Shown one piece after another: positions 46,581 through 54,844 of a stretch of 62,857 nucleotides of DNA. Under the pieces are notes generated by a model, which was given only the letters and a program-made list of their open reading frames with translations, was not told the origin of the DNA and did no database searches. How positions within the stretch are numbered: the stretch's first letter is position 1; the number at the start of each line of letters is the position of its first letter. Source of the stretch: an uncultured bacterium (GTDB lineage: Bacteria; Planctomycetota; UBA1135; GCA-002686595); the NCBI GenBank assembly GCA_937905825.1, contig CALCXM010000094.1:1-62857 (forward strand), in the 5' to 3' direction. The position numbers were made by a program, and so were the translations under genes.

Positions 46581-47331
46581 AACGGGGACGGGCCGCAATT
46601 GAATAGCTAGAGCCTGGCCACGAGCACAGCCGTGGAGAAAGGCCAAACTGATACGTGATTGACCAACCACCTCGTCGTGGACATCATGCGGCTTCCGGCG
46701 GCAAGCCGTCGAGAGTGCTTCCTAGAGGGACAAGCGGATGCTCGCCAACAGATTCCGCGCCAGAGCTTTCGGGTCACAGAAGGCGGAGGTCATCCACAAT
46801 CATGATCGACGCAACAAGCTGCTCGCCATGGGAGCGCCCAGGTTCCCAGGAGTTCCCCGCCGAGACCGCTGAGAAGAGGACTGCTCCGGCTGCGGCTCGC
46901 AGCCGGCCCAACCCCAATTGATCGGGTCGATAAGCGGAAGTGGCACGAAGACCTGGGCTGTTGTCCCTAAGATCGGCGCATGATCCAGCCCCCCTCGTCG
47001 CGGCAGTTCAAGGTTCGGCAGCCTCAGCGCTTGCCACGGTCGCGCGTGCTTCGCGGGGCGCCGTCTTGCCGCGACGCTCGCGCGCTGTTGATCCGACCGG
47101 AGTCGTGCAGGCCTTGGACCCTGAGGGAACGTCGATTCAAAATCGAGGCAAATGCAAAGGAAGACATTCACCACGGAATGGCCTGCGGTCCTTGCCAGTA
47201 CGAAGGAGAAGCTCCGGACGCCACTCGCCGGCTCATCCTAGCTGCCATCGCTAGCCTGCTCTACCTAGTTGCCAATAGAAAGGACGCCCTCCCATGGAGA
47301 GGTGTGCCAGGCTACAGCACCCACCCCCCCC
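46581..47331. other. Large intergenic region upstream of the GH3 fusion
   Basis: About 750 bases. No conserved ORF, hairpin or repeat element was recognised, apart from AGCCTGCTCTA...GCCAATA at 47253-47277, a degraded copy of the short dispersed repeat. It may hold the promoter and leader of the fusion gene. An uncaught small or decayed gene cannot be excluded. Confidence 0.45.
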
Positions 47332-50300
47332 ATGCTCCGAACCTCAACGACATCCACCGACGGCACCAACTCCGCGCATGCGAGCCTCCTCTGGTTGCTC
47401 CTCGGACTGTTCTGTTTTCGCGTTGCGGCACAACTCGTGGTTGCCGTCACCCCGCTGCCCTTCCTACCGCCCTTCGAAGCGTGGCACAGCGACAGCATGC
47501 CCTACCCGGTGCTCGTCATCGCGCAGATCGCAATCATCGCCCTTTGCGCGCGAATGGCTCGTGGCATCGCGATGGAACGAACCGAGGCCCGCTCCCGGTT
47601 GGGAGCCTTGCTGCTCCTACTCGGCGGCCTGTACTTCCTGTTCATGATGGTGCGACTTGTGCTTGGGGCCACCCTCCTTTCCGACTTGTCGTGGTGGCAC
47701 GCACCCGTCCCGAGTTGCTTCCATCTCGTACTCGCCAGCTTCTTGATCGTCGCCGGCCACTTCCATAGGAACACGCGGATGAATCGACTCACCCAGAGCG
47801 CTTGGCTGCCTTTCGCGGTCTATCCACTGGTCATGGGGATTGGTGTTGGATTGCACCTGGCGCTGAGCGCGGCCGGAACATCGTTTCAGACGAGTGCCTA
47901 CATCGGCATCGGATTCGGCGCTATCGCGGTCACGGTGTTCGAAAGATGGCTCCCCCACCGAAGTGAATGGCAGGGCCGTGTAGAGGACTATTGGACTGAT
48001 GCGCTCTTCATGCTGCTCGTGCAAAACGTGCTGCCAATCCTGCTCGCCCTCTCATTGGGAGTGCTTGCCACCGGGGGGATGCGTTCTCTCGGAGTACAGC
48101 CAGCGCAATTCTGGCCGAGCTCGTGGCCAGTCCCGCTGCAAGCCTTGTTCATGTTGCTTGCCGCTGACTTTCTACGCTACTGGCTTCATGTAGCCAGCCA
48201 TCGTTACTCGCCGCTGTGGAGGCTACACGCCATCCACCATTCGCCAGCGCGCCTGTACTGGCTGAACGTGGGGCGCTTTCATCCCCTGGAAAAGGCTCTG
48301 CAGTACCTGTTGGACGCCTTGCCGTTCATCGCTCTGGGCGTCTCCGAACCGGTGCTGACGCTGTACTTCGTGTTCTATGCGATCAACGGTTTCTTCCAGC
48401 ACTGCAACGTGGATGTGAAGCTCGGCGTCCTGAACTTTGTGATCAGTGGGCCGGAGCTTCACCGCTGGCATCACTCGCGGGACCCCAAAGAGTCGGACAA
48501 CAACTACGGGAACAACTTCATCGTCTGGGACATCTTGTTCGGAACGCGTTTTCTGCCGGCGGGCCGCGAGGTGGATGAGCTAGGCCTGCAGAACCCGACC
48601 TATCCCCAGGGGTTCCTAGGCCAACTGAAGACGCCGTTCGTCCGAAGGCTGGATAAGCTTGCGCGGCCCATGCCCACATGGGGCGATGTCTTCGTGAGCT
48701 GGATCATCCTTGTGCACATGCAACGGCTTCGGGTCGGTTTGTGGCGGCGGTTGGTGTTCGCGTCGCGCAACCCCCGTCGAGTGCAGGAGAAACTACTGCA
48801 AGAGATCTTGAGGACGAATAGCGACTCGCAGTTCGGACGTGACCACGACTTCAAGAACTGTTCAGATCCGGATGCCTACCGCAGCGCAGTTCCCGTGCAG
48901 GACTATGAGTCCTTACGCCCCTTGATCGAGCGCCAGTTGAAGAACCGCTCAGCAGAACTCACCACAGCCAACCCCGTGATGTACGCCTGCACCAGCGGAA
49001 CAACGGGATTGCCTAAGCATGTTCCAGTGCTCGATCGCACGCTTGTCGATCACCGCAACTTCCAGCAACTCTCGACCTTCGTTCAATACAACGCGATGCC
49101 CGAGGCCTTTCAGGGCCGCATGCTGGGCATGGTCAGCCCGGCCGTGGAGGAAACACTTGAGCATGGAGTTCCCAGCGGATCCGCCTCGGGCTTCCTCTAC
49201 CGCAGCATGTCGAAGATTCTGCGCAGCAAGTACGTGGTTCCCGAAGAGGTCTTCGCCATCTCGGACTACGACCTCAAGTTCCAACTCGTGCTGCGGCTCG
49301 CCGTGGCTGACTCTGGCATCACCTACATGGCCAGTGCGAACCCTTCGACGTTCCTGAAACTATCCGCAGTGCTTCGCGAGCGCCGTCTCGACCTTCTCGC
49401 AGATGTTGAGGCTGGAGACTTCGGCCGCATGGACGAACTCGACGAAGCTGTCCAGCGATCGATCCGCGGAAAACTCCACTGCACTCCAAAGCGCGTCGCG
49501 GAGTTGCGGGATGCATTGAGCAAGGATGCGCCCACTTTCGGCGATGTTTGGCCTTACCTCGCCTTGATCAGCACCTGGACCGGCGGCAGTTGCGGAATCG
49601 CCATCGAATCCCTGCGCAAGGAACTGCTGCAGTCAACGAAGATTGTAGAACTCGGTTATCTCTCCAGCGAGTTCTCGGGCAGCATCACGATCGATCTACA
49701 GAGCAATGCTGGAGTGCCAACACTGCTCTCCAACTTCTTTGAGTTTGTCGAGGTGGAGAAATGGGACCAGGAGCAGCCGGAGTTCCTGATGATTGACGAG
49801 CTTCAACAGGATCGAGACTACTACGTGATCATCTCCACACCGGCGGGACTCTACCGCTACTTCATGAACGACATCGTGAGGGTCACCGGGAAGTGGAATG
49901 AGACTCCGACGATCGCCTTTGTTCGTAAGGGGCGCGGCGTAACCAGCATCACCGGTGAGAAGCTGTCCGAGACTCAACTCGTCGAGGCGGTTCAGCTCGC
50001 CACTCGCGACCTCGATTTGTTGACGCCGTTCTTCGTCTGTTTGGCCGAGCCAGAGCATGCACGCTACTGCCTGTGGGTCGAGGGGCTCGAGAACGACCCG
50101 GTCGAGCTGAAACTCGCAGAGCTCGCGGATGCCAACCTAGGCCGGCTCAATGTGGAGTACGCCCAGAAGCGCGCCAGCGGTCGTCTGTTCCCCCTCCAAG
50201 TGCGTCGGCTGCGCGCCGGAAGTGGAGACTCCTACAAGAAGTACATGTTGTCGCAGGGCCAACGGGAGGCCCAGTTCAAGGTCCAGCCCTTGCAGTACAT

Positions 50301-50361
50301 CGAGGACTGCGGATTCGAGTTCGACCCGCACGAACTCCCTACCCCGGAGCCTCAACTGTGA
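47332..50361 (+). CDS. Sterol desaturase/fatty acid hydroxylase fused to GH3-type acyl-adenylase
   Basis: About 1009 residues. The N-terminal part has about 8 hydrophobic helices and the three diiron histidine boxes HVASH (286-290), HAIHH (299-303) and HRWHH (377-381) of the sterol desaturase/fatty acid hydroxylase superfamily. From about residue 460 follows a GH3-type amido synthetase: ATP loop TSGTTGLPKHVPV (554-566), YLSSEFSGS, YRYFMNDIVRV and SITGEKLSE. GH3 enzymes adenylate a carboxylate and couple it to an amino acid. A single chain could thus hydroxylate a lipid and then amidate it, an inference. The next gene overlaps its stop by four bases. The start at 47332 is preferred over a TTG at 47269. 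Confidence 0.87.
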   Translation: MLRTSTTSTDGTNSAHASLLWLLLGLFCFRVAAQLVVAVTPLPFLPPFEAWHSDSMPYPVLVIAQIAIIALCARMARGIAMERTEARSRLGALLLLLGGLYFLFMMVRLVLGATLLSDLSWWHAPVPSCFHLVLASFLIVAGHFHRNTRMNRLTQSAWLPFAVYPLVMGIGVGLHLALSAAGTSFQTSAYIGIGFGAIAVTVFERWLPHRSEWQGRVEDYWTDALFMLLVQNVLPILLALSLGVLATGGMRSLGVQPAQFWPSSWPVPLQALFMLLAADFLRYWLHVASHRYSPLWRLHAIHHSPARLYWLNVGRFHPLEKALQYLLDALPFIALGVSEPVLTLYFVFYAINGFFQHCNVDVKLGVLNFVISGPELHRWHHSRDPKESDNNYGNNFIVWDILFGTRFLPAGREVDELGLQNPTYPQGFLGQLKTPFVRRLDKLARPMPTWGDVFVSWIILVHMQRLRVGLWRRLVFASRNPRRVQEKLLQEILRTNSDSQFGRDHDFKNCSDPDAYRSAVPVQDYESLRPLIERQLKNRSAELTTANPVMYACTSGTTGLPKHVPVLDRTLVDHRNFQQLSTFVQYNAMPEAFQGRMLGMVSPAVEETLEHGVPSGSASGFLYRSMSKILRSKYVVPEEVFAISDYDLKFQLVLRLAVADSGITYMASANPSTFLKLSAVLRERRLDLLADVEAGDFGRMDELDEAVQRSIRGKLHCTPKRVAELRDALSKDAPTFGDVWPYLALISTWTGGSCGIAIESLRKELLQSTKIVELGYLSSEFSGSITIDLQSNAGVPTLLSNFFEFVEVEKWDQEQPEFLMIDELQQDRDYYVIISTPAGLYRYFMNDIVRVTGKWNETPTIAFVRKGRGVTSITGEKLSETQLVEAVQLATRDLDLLTPFFVCLAEPEHARYCLWVEGLENDPVELKLAELADANLGRLNVEYAQKRASGRLFPLQVRRLRAGSGDSYKKYMLSQGQREAQFKVQPLQYIEDCGFEFDPHELPTPEPQL

Positions 50362-51485
50362 TCCTTCATTCCCTAGAAGCGCGGCGCATTGAGATTCCCT
50401 TTCGTATCCCCTTCGAACACACCTCGGCCACGCGCAATGCAACGGAGGGTCTTTGGGTTGAAGCGCGGTCCGAAGGTGACGGCGTGGGCTACGGAGAGGG
50501 TTGCCCGAGGAGATACGTGACCGGCGAAGACATGGCAACTGCCGCGTCCTTCTTCACCAAACACCGCAACACGCTCATCAAGAGACTTCATGCCCTTGAG
50601 GATCTCCGGCAATGGACGGCAGAACAGCGTCAAGCCCTAGACGAAAACCCAGCCGCTTGGTGTGCCATCGAGCTGGCCCTACTTGACCTATTGGCGCGGG
50701 AAGCGGGGCTTTCCGTGGAGGCACTTCTTGGAGCGCGCGAGTTGCGGGGCGAGTACCGCTACAGCGCCGTGGTGGGCAGTGGCCACCTCGATCGCCTACG
50801 CGAGACCGTTCAGAAATACCGGCAGCTGGGCTTTACCGACTTCAAGGTCAAGCTAACCGGCGATGTGGGCCGCGACCGTGAAGCGCTTGGGGAGGTACGG
50901 GGTGGGCGAGATTCCCAAGACCTGCGAGTGCGCGCTGACTTCAACAACGCATTCCAGGACGAAAGTCAGGCGGCGGCCTACCTGGACGAACTGAACGTCC
51001 CTCTCTTCGCCCTCGAAGAGCCCCTTGCAGCCAATCAAATCCCCGCGCTGGCGCGCCTCGCGGAACGTGCTGCAACTCCAATCATTCTCGATGAGAGTCT
51101 GCTTCGGCGCGAACAACTCGATGCCCTTCCCGGCCCACCCGAGCTCTGGATCGTCAACCTGCGCGTTTCGAAGATGGGCGGTTTGCTGCGCTCCCTTGAG
51201 CTTTTGGAGACGGCGCGAGCCCGCGGGATTCGAGTGATCGTCGGCGCCCAAGTGGGAGAGACAAGTCTCCTGACCCGCGCCGGACTTGCTGTGGCCGAAC
51301 AGGCCTGCGACATCCTGGTTGCTCAAGAGGGCGCCATAGGAAGACATCTCTTGATGGATGATGTTTGTGACCCGTCCTATCAGTTTGGCTTCGGCGGTGT
51401 GTTGAAAGCGGAGACAGCAAAGGGTTCTGGGGTCGGGCTGGGAATTGACCTAGCGGCTGAACCTTCCTTCCTGATCCCGGGTTGA
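50358..51485 (+). CDS. Enolase-superfamily epimerase/racemase, coupled to the GH3 fusion
   Basis: 375 residues of the mandelate racemase/muconate-lactonising subgroup. The N-terminal capping domain is followed by the barrel with Lys pair K163/K165 (FKVKLTG), metal ligands D194 (RADFN), E220 (LEEP) and D245 (LDES), and the opposite-face K272 (VSKMGG). The Lys-Lys arrangement is that of dipeptide epimerases and o-succinylbenzoate synthases; it suggests alpha-proton abstraction from an amino acid amide or similar acid. The start is GTG at 50358, overlapping the TGA of the fusion gene (50359-50361), so translation is coupled and the two probably share a pathway. Confidence 0.88.
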   Translation: MILHSLEARRIEIPFRIPFEHTSATRNATEGLWVEARSEGDGVGYGEGCPRRYVTGEDMATAASFFTKHRNTLIKRLHALEDLRQWTAEQRQALDENPAAWCAIELALLDLLAREAGLSVEALLGARELRGEYRYSAVVGSGHLDRLRETVQKYRQLGFTDFKVKLTGDVGRDREALGEVRGGRDSQDLRVRADFNNAFQDESQAAAYLDELNVPLFALEEPLAANQIPALARLAERAATPIILDESLLRREQLDALPGPPELWIVNLRVSKMGGLLRSLELLETARARGIRVIVGAQVGETSLLTRAGLAVAEQACDILVAQEGAIGRHLLMDDVCDPSYQFGFGGVLKAETAKGSGVGLGIDLAAEPSFLIPG

Positions 51486-51908
51486 AGTGGATTGGAGACG
51501 TGCAATCCCAACACACGTCCTCCACCGCCCCCCAGCCGAACGCTCACTTCGAAACCAACAGAGTTTCCAGGGCGCATAGGGACCTTCCCCAGTCAAGCGA
51601 TTGTCTTTGTCACGACTACTCTGTGAACTTCCCTCGCCGGTGATGCCGCACGCAGCAGCGGTTCCTTGACTGGCTTCAAGGCCGAAGCTGCCGATGACAG
51701 TTAACCCGCTCTATTCATGAGTCCTTGCGCCGCGCATGCAGGCGACCCGGGATTTCGCAGAAAGACGGGCGCTGCCCAGCGCATAGCGCTGTGGGCGTGT
51801 AGGGTATCCAGGGTCGCATGCGCTCGCATCCGTTGAAGCCTCTCCGCGCCTTTTGGCTCGGCCGCTTTGACGAGCGGGGTACAGCCGTCAAAGCTCCCCG
51901 GCCAATCC
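51486..51908. other. Intergenic with short repeat copy
   Basis: 423 bases before the ECF sigma gene. It contains the short dispersed repeat at 51703-51731 and nothing else recognised. Confidence 0.45.
51703..51731 (+). repeat. Short dispersed repeat, copy 2
   Basis: The bases 51705-51724 (CCCGCTCTATTCATGAGTCC) are identical to copy 1 reverse-complemented; the similarity ends after GTCC. It sits alone in the gap between the epimerase and sigma genes. Confidence 0.6.
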
Positions 51909-52517
51909 ATGACCTCCAAGAACCTCACTACAGATCAAATTGCCAGGGCGGCAGAAGGTGAGAAGGAGGAGCTGGAGCTGCTGCTTCGCCAACTGGAACC
52001 AGAGCTGCGCGCGGGCCTGACGATTCCCGCTCGCTGGCAGCGCAGCCTGGACCCCGACGATGTCCTGCAGGTCTCCTACCTCGAGACGTTCCTGCGCATT
52101 GGCACCTTGCGTGACCGAACTCCTTCCGGCTTGCGGGCCTGGATGCGGCGCTTGGTCCAGAACAACCTGACGGACGCGATCCGCGGTCTCGAGCGGGACA
52201 AGCGTCCCGATTCAAAGCGCCGCGTGACCAGCGGACAAAGCGGCCAGTCCGCCAGAACCCTGCTGGGCCTAATCGCCGCTGACGCTTCCACTGCGGGCCT
52301 ACGCGCATCGCTGAAGGAACAGGTGAGCAACCTACAAGACGCCATCCGCCGCTTGCCTCCGAGTTATCGCAGCGTCGTGCAGAGCGTGGACCTGGAGGAG
52401 CGCTCTGTGGCTGAGGTTGCGGAGGAGCTGGGTCGCAGTCCAGGCGCCGTGCACCTGCTCCGCTCCCGGGCCCACGACCGCCTGGCGGAGCTATTGCGCG
52501 AGTCACCAGCGGACTAG
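51909..52517 (+). CDS. ECF-type RNA polymerase sigma factor
   Basis: 202 residues. Region 2 lies at about 30-95 (LDPDDVLQVSYLETFLRI, GLRAWMRRLVQNNLTDAIRGL) and region 4 at about 140-195 (LPPSYRSVVQSVDL, SVAEVAEELGRSPGAVHLLR). The linker between them is Ser/Gln-rich. No anti-sigma factor is adjacent. ATG at 51909 begins the conserved part; 14 more codons are open upstream. The next gene, 350 bases downstream and on the other strand, is not its operon partner. Confidence 0.9.
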   Translation: MTSKNLTTDQIARAAEGEKEELELLLRQLEPELRAGLTIPARWQRSLDPDDVLQVSYLETFLRIGTLRDRTPSGLRAWMRRLVQNNLTDAIRGLERDKRPDSKRRVTSGQSGQSARTLLGLIAADASTAGLRASLKEQVSNLQDAIRRLPPSYRSVVQSVDLEERSVAEVAEELGRSPGAVHLLRSRAHDRLAELLRESPAD

Positions 52518-52871
52518 AGGAATATATGTTGGGATCCGTGTGCCTCGGGAGCGGTCCCGTCGCCTGGTAGGTTGAACGTGGTCCCAACCTAAGTCCTCCC
52601 CTATGAAACCTGATTCCAACCCAGCGCCCGCGCCCGACCTGACCCGATCTGCGCGGGCGGAATCGGAGGCCCCTGGGGTCGGACTTTCCCAGTCGGCGAC
52701 AGGAGAAGGCGAAGGCGGCATTGCTTCCATACCGTATCGCACACCACGCAGAAGAACTCCGCGCAAAAGTGCCGCATCAATCGCAATCAAGCGGCGCTTC
52801 CGGCCGGTTCTCACGGAAGTGATGCGGCACTTTACGGAAGCGGATTTGCGAGCGGTGTGCGATACCGTATC
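52518..52871. other. Intergenic holding repeat element B
   Basis: Between the convergent sigma and lipid desaturase genes. Beyond repeat B, the segment 52600-52720 is open in all frames but shows no recognisable domain. Confidence 0.5.
52729..52870. repeat. Nested inverted-repeat element, copy B (142 bp)
   Basis: Outer arms GTATCGCACACC (52734-52745) and GGTGTGCGATAC (52854-52865), inner arms AGTGCCGCATCA (52768-52779) and TGATGCGGCACT (52820-52831). ATACCGTAT is present at both ends. Its right end is one base from the stop of the desaturase gene, so it may form that gene's 3' hairpin. Confidence 0.82.
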
Positions 52872-53564
52872 TCACGACTTCCCCTGATAGTACGGCGAAC
52901 TGTGGGCGTTCGTCGTGGTGACGTAACCCCGGGGGTACGCGCGCTTCGCAATGAAGTTCACCAGCGGGTTCGTCATGCCGTTGAGAAATGAGTAGTGGGT
53001 GTTGTCAGCCTTGTGATGCACCCAGTGGTGATCGGGATGAAGAAGGATCCTCGCCTGCTGCAATGCATGGACAAGTCGATTCGTCGAGTTGTGGCTGAAG
53101 TAGTGGCTAAGTTCCGCTGTACTCGAAAGCAGGCTGAAGGCAAGGAGCGTGAACGCCACTGCTGCGGGCAGGTGGCTCATGGTCGCGACAAGCACCACCA
53201 TGTAGACAGCGAGCCAGTTCTTCATGCCGTTCTCAGCGAAGAACACCACCAACGCCGGTCGATCGCGGTACCTGGGAATGTGATGGTGCCGATGGAAGGC
53301 TGCAACCAGTGGCCCAACGATCGACGTGTAGTCATCGGTGTTGTCCATGACCATGTGGATGATCCCATTGACGAAGTCGGCGAGTACGAACGCCAAAATG
53401 AAGAGGGGAATCCAGGCGAGCGTCGCTGAGCTCCAGGAAAGCTTCGCAATGCACACAGCTTGCAGGACAACGATGACGCATGCCACAACCGTACCGATGT
53501 TGCGATACACCACGTGGTGCTCATACTTATCCATCGCCCTGCGGTACTGTTCTTGCTTGCTCAT
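52872..53564 (-). CDS. Kua/TMEM189/CarF-type lipid desaturase
   Basis: 230 residues, about four membrane helices, and the histidine set of the Lipid_desat (PF10520) family: H70-x3-D74 (HMVMDN), HRHHH (91-95), HYFSHN (154-159) and LLHPDHHWVHHK (174-185) then NTHYSF. Relatives include plasmanylethanolamine desaturase (TMEM189, CarF), which forms the vinyl-ether bond of plasmalogens; the sequence match does not prove that substrate. It is bracketed by repeat copies B and C. Start is ATG at 53564. Confidence 0.88.
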   Translation of the reverse strand: MSKQEQYRRAMDKYEHHVVYRNIGTVVACVIVVLQAVCIAKLSWSSATLAWIPLFILAFVLADFVNGIIHMVMDNTDDYTSIVGPLVAAFHRHHHIPRYRDRPALVVFFAENGMKNWLAVYMVVLVATMSHLPAAVAFTLLAFSLLSSTAELSHYFSHNSTNRLVHALQQARILLHPDHHWVHHKADNTHYSFLNGMTNPLVNFIAKRAYPRGYVTTTNAHSSPYYQGKS

Positions 53565-53597
53565 ATGCCTCTAATTTGCCTAAGGGGTGCCTCCCTA

Positions 53598-53630
53598 GCC
53601 TGCTCTATTCGTGAGTCGATTCGCCAATAA
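53598..53630 (+). repeat. Short dispersed repeat, copy 3
   Basis: AGCCTGCTCTATTCGTGAG then TCGATTCGCCAATA, about 31 of 34 matches to copy 1, directly upstream of the desaturase start. A poorer fourth copy lies at 47253-47277. Confidence 0.6.
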
Positions 53631-53654
53631 TTCCAACTCGCTCTCTTATCACGA

Positions 53655-53792
53655 ACTGTATCGCACACCACTGGGAAGAACTCCGCGCAAGAGTGCCGCA
53701 TCAATCGGCAGCAGAGGTGCTTCCAGCCGTCGTCTCAGAGAGGGTCGGCACTCCCCGAACGCGGATCCGCGGGGGGGTTCGCGTTACCGCAT
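53655..53792. repeat. Nested inverted-repeat element, copy C (degenerate right half)
   Basis: The left arm is intact: GTATCGCACACC at 53658-53669 and AGTGCCGCATCAA at 53692-53704. The right half can still be aligned (TCGGCACT, GCGGAT, TTCGCGTTACCGCAT) but has lost perfect pairing. The total length of about 139 bp matches the other copies. Confidence 0.7.
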
Positions 53793-53806
53793 CCTTCAAC
53801 CGCATG

Positions 53807-54517
53807 CTAAAAGCCCGTCGAGAGCGATACGAACACCTGGGAACCCACGAGGTCGAGTCTTCCGAGGTCGCCACTCAGGGCAACAGTAGAGTCGAACCAG
53901 CGGTATCCAACGCCGACCATGTACTGTTCCCCGAACAGAAACTCGGCGCCACCGCGCGCATACCAGCCTGCCCCCAGCCCCGTGCCGTGCGTGTCGATTT
54001 CGGTGGCGCCTTGCGTGCCTTCGTGGGAGTAGGTTGCAAAGTCCACGAGCGGTCCGGCGGCCGCGTAGAAACGCATACTCTTGCCAACGTGGAGGCTGAC
54101 GAAGGGGCCCATGAAGAGGTCGACGAGCAAGAGGTCGATGTCGACCGCAACAATCAATCCTCCGGCTCCGCTGGCGAGCACAAAGCCGCCCGTGCTGGTG
54201 AAGCCAACCGCGGCGCCTCCTTCGAAACCGAAGTCGAAGCGCTCACCGTCACGCAACGTCTCCTGAAAAGCGCCTGCGATTAGGGGCAGGTGCTCCAGGT
54301 CGTCACTGCCGATTCCTGCGTCGGGATCGGTGCCACCGAGGCGCTGCGCTGTCTCGAAGGAGCTCACGCCAATCATCGACTGGCTAATGGTTCGGTCCTG
54401 TTGCAAGTCTGCACTGGCTCCAATCCTCCAGGGCTCCCGGGGGGACGGGGAACTCCCGGATTGCTGGCTGAGGCAGGACGGGAAGCAAAACAGAATGGAC
54501 AGGGCGATTCGGCGCAT
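53807..54517 (-). CDS. Outer-membrane beta-barrel protein
   Basis: 236 residues: a short signal peptide (RRIALSILFCFPSCLS), then alternating Gly/aromatic beta strands (GFEGGAAVGFTSTGGFVLAS, FYAAAGPLVDFATYS, YMVGVGYRWFDSTVAL) and a C-terminal Phe (VFVSLSTGF*), the BAM-recognition style of outer-membrane barrels. The open frame extends 30 codons upstream, but these fall in repeat element D, so the ATG at 54517 is used. Function unknown. Confidence 0.7.
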   Translation of the reverse strand: MRRIALSILFCFPSCLSQQSGSSPSPREPWRIGASADLQQDRTISQSMIGVSSFETAQRLGGTDPDAGIGSDDLEHLPLIAGAFQETLRDGERFDFGFEGGAAVGFTSTGGFVLASGAGGLIVAVDIDLLLVDLFMGPFVSLHVGKSMRFYAAAGPLVDFATYSHEGTQGATEIDTHGTGLGAGWYARGGAEFLFGEQYMVGVGYRWFDSTVALSGDLGRLDLVGSQVFVSLSTGF

Positions 54518-54521
54518 GCGT

Positions 54522-54689
54522 ATACCGTATCGCACCCCACCTGGTACGGATACGGTATCGCACACCGATCGGGAGAGTCCTTCGCAAGAGTACCGCATCA
54601 ACCGCAATCAACGGGGGTTCCAGCCGAGTTCCCGCAGCTGATGCGGCACTCCCCTAAAGTGGATTCGCGCGCGGTGTGCGATACCGTAC
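54522..54689. repeat. Nested inverted-repeat element, copy D (with duplicated left tip)
   Basis: Inner unit 54550-54689 is 140 bp: GTATCGCACACC (54555-54566), AGTACCGCATCA (54589-54600), TGATGCGGCACT (54639-54650) and GGTGTGCGATAC (54673-54684). A second, less perfect left tip GTATCGCACCCC (54527-54538) lies just outside. It sits directly upstream of the outer-membrane protein ATG, so it could affect its expression. Confidence 0.8.
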
Positions 54690-54844
54690 GGAAGAGACCG
54701 TACGACGCGGTCACAACCATAATCTTGGCTGGCGTGTGCCGTCTGGTGATCATCGCCACGGCCGTTCGGCGAAACACTCGTAATCGGGCCGTTGCTGGCT
54801 TTCAGGGGCGTGCAGCTTTCGGCTCAGGTTATTAACCTGGCAGC

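Noticed and set aside
46655..47174. Small ORFs on both strands in the truA to GH3-fusion gap
   Set aside because: None has a recognisable domain, ribosome-binding site or conserved pattern by eye, so I did not call genes there.
27519..54689. Similar peptides (xDAALLxxVLxxGVRYG) read across repeats A, B and D
   Set aside because: They arise because the DNA of the repeat is conserved; frames are short, inconsistent and lack starts.
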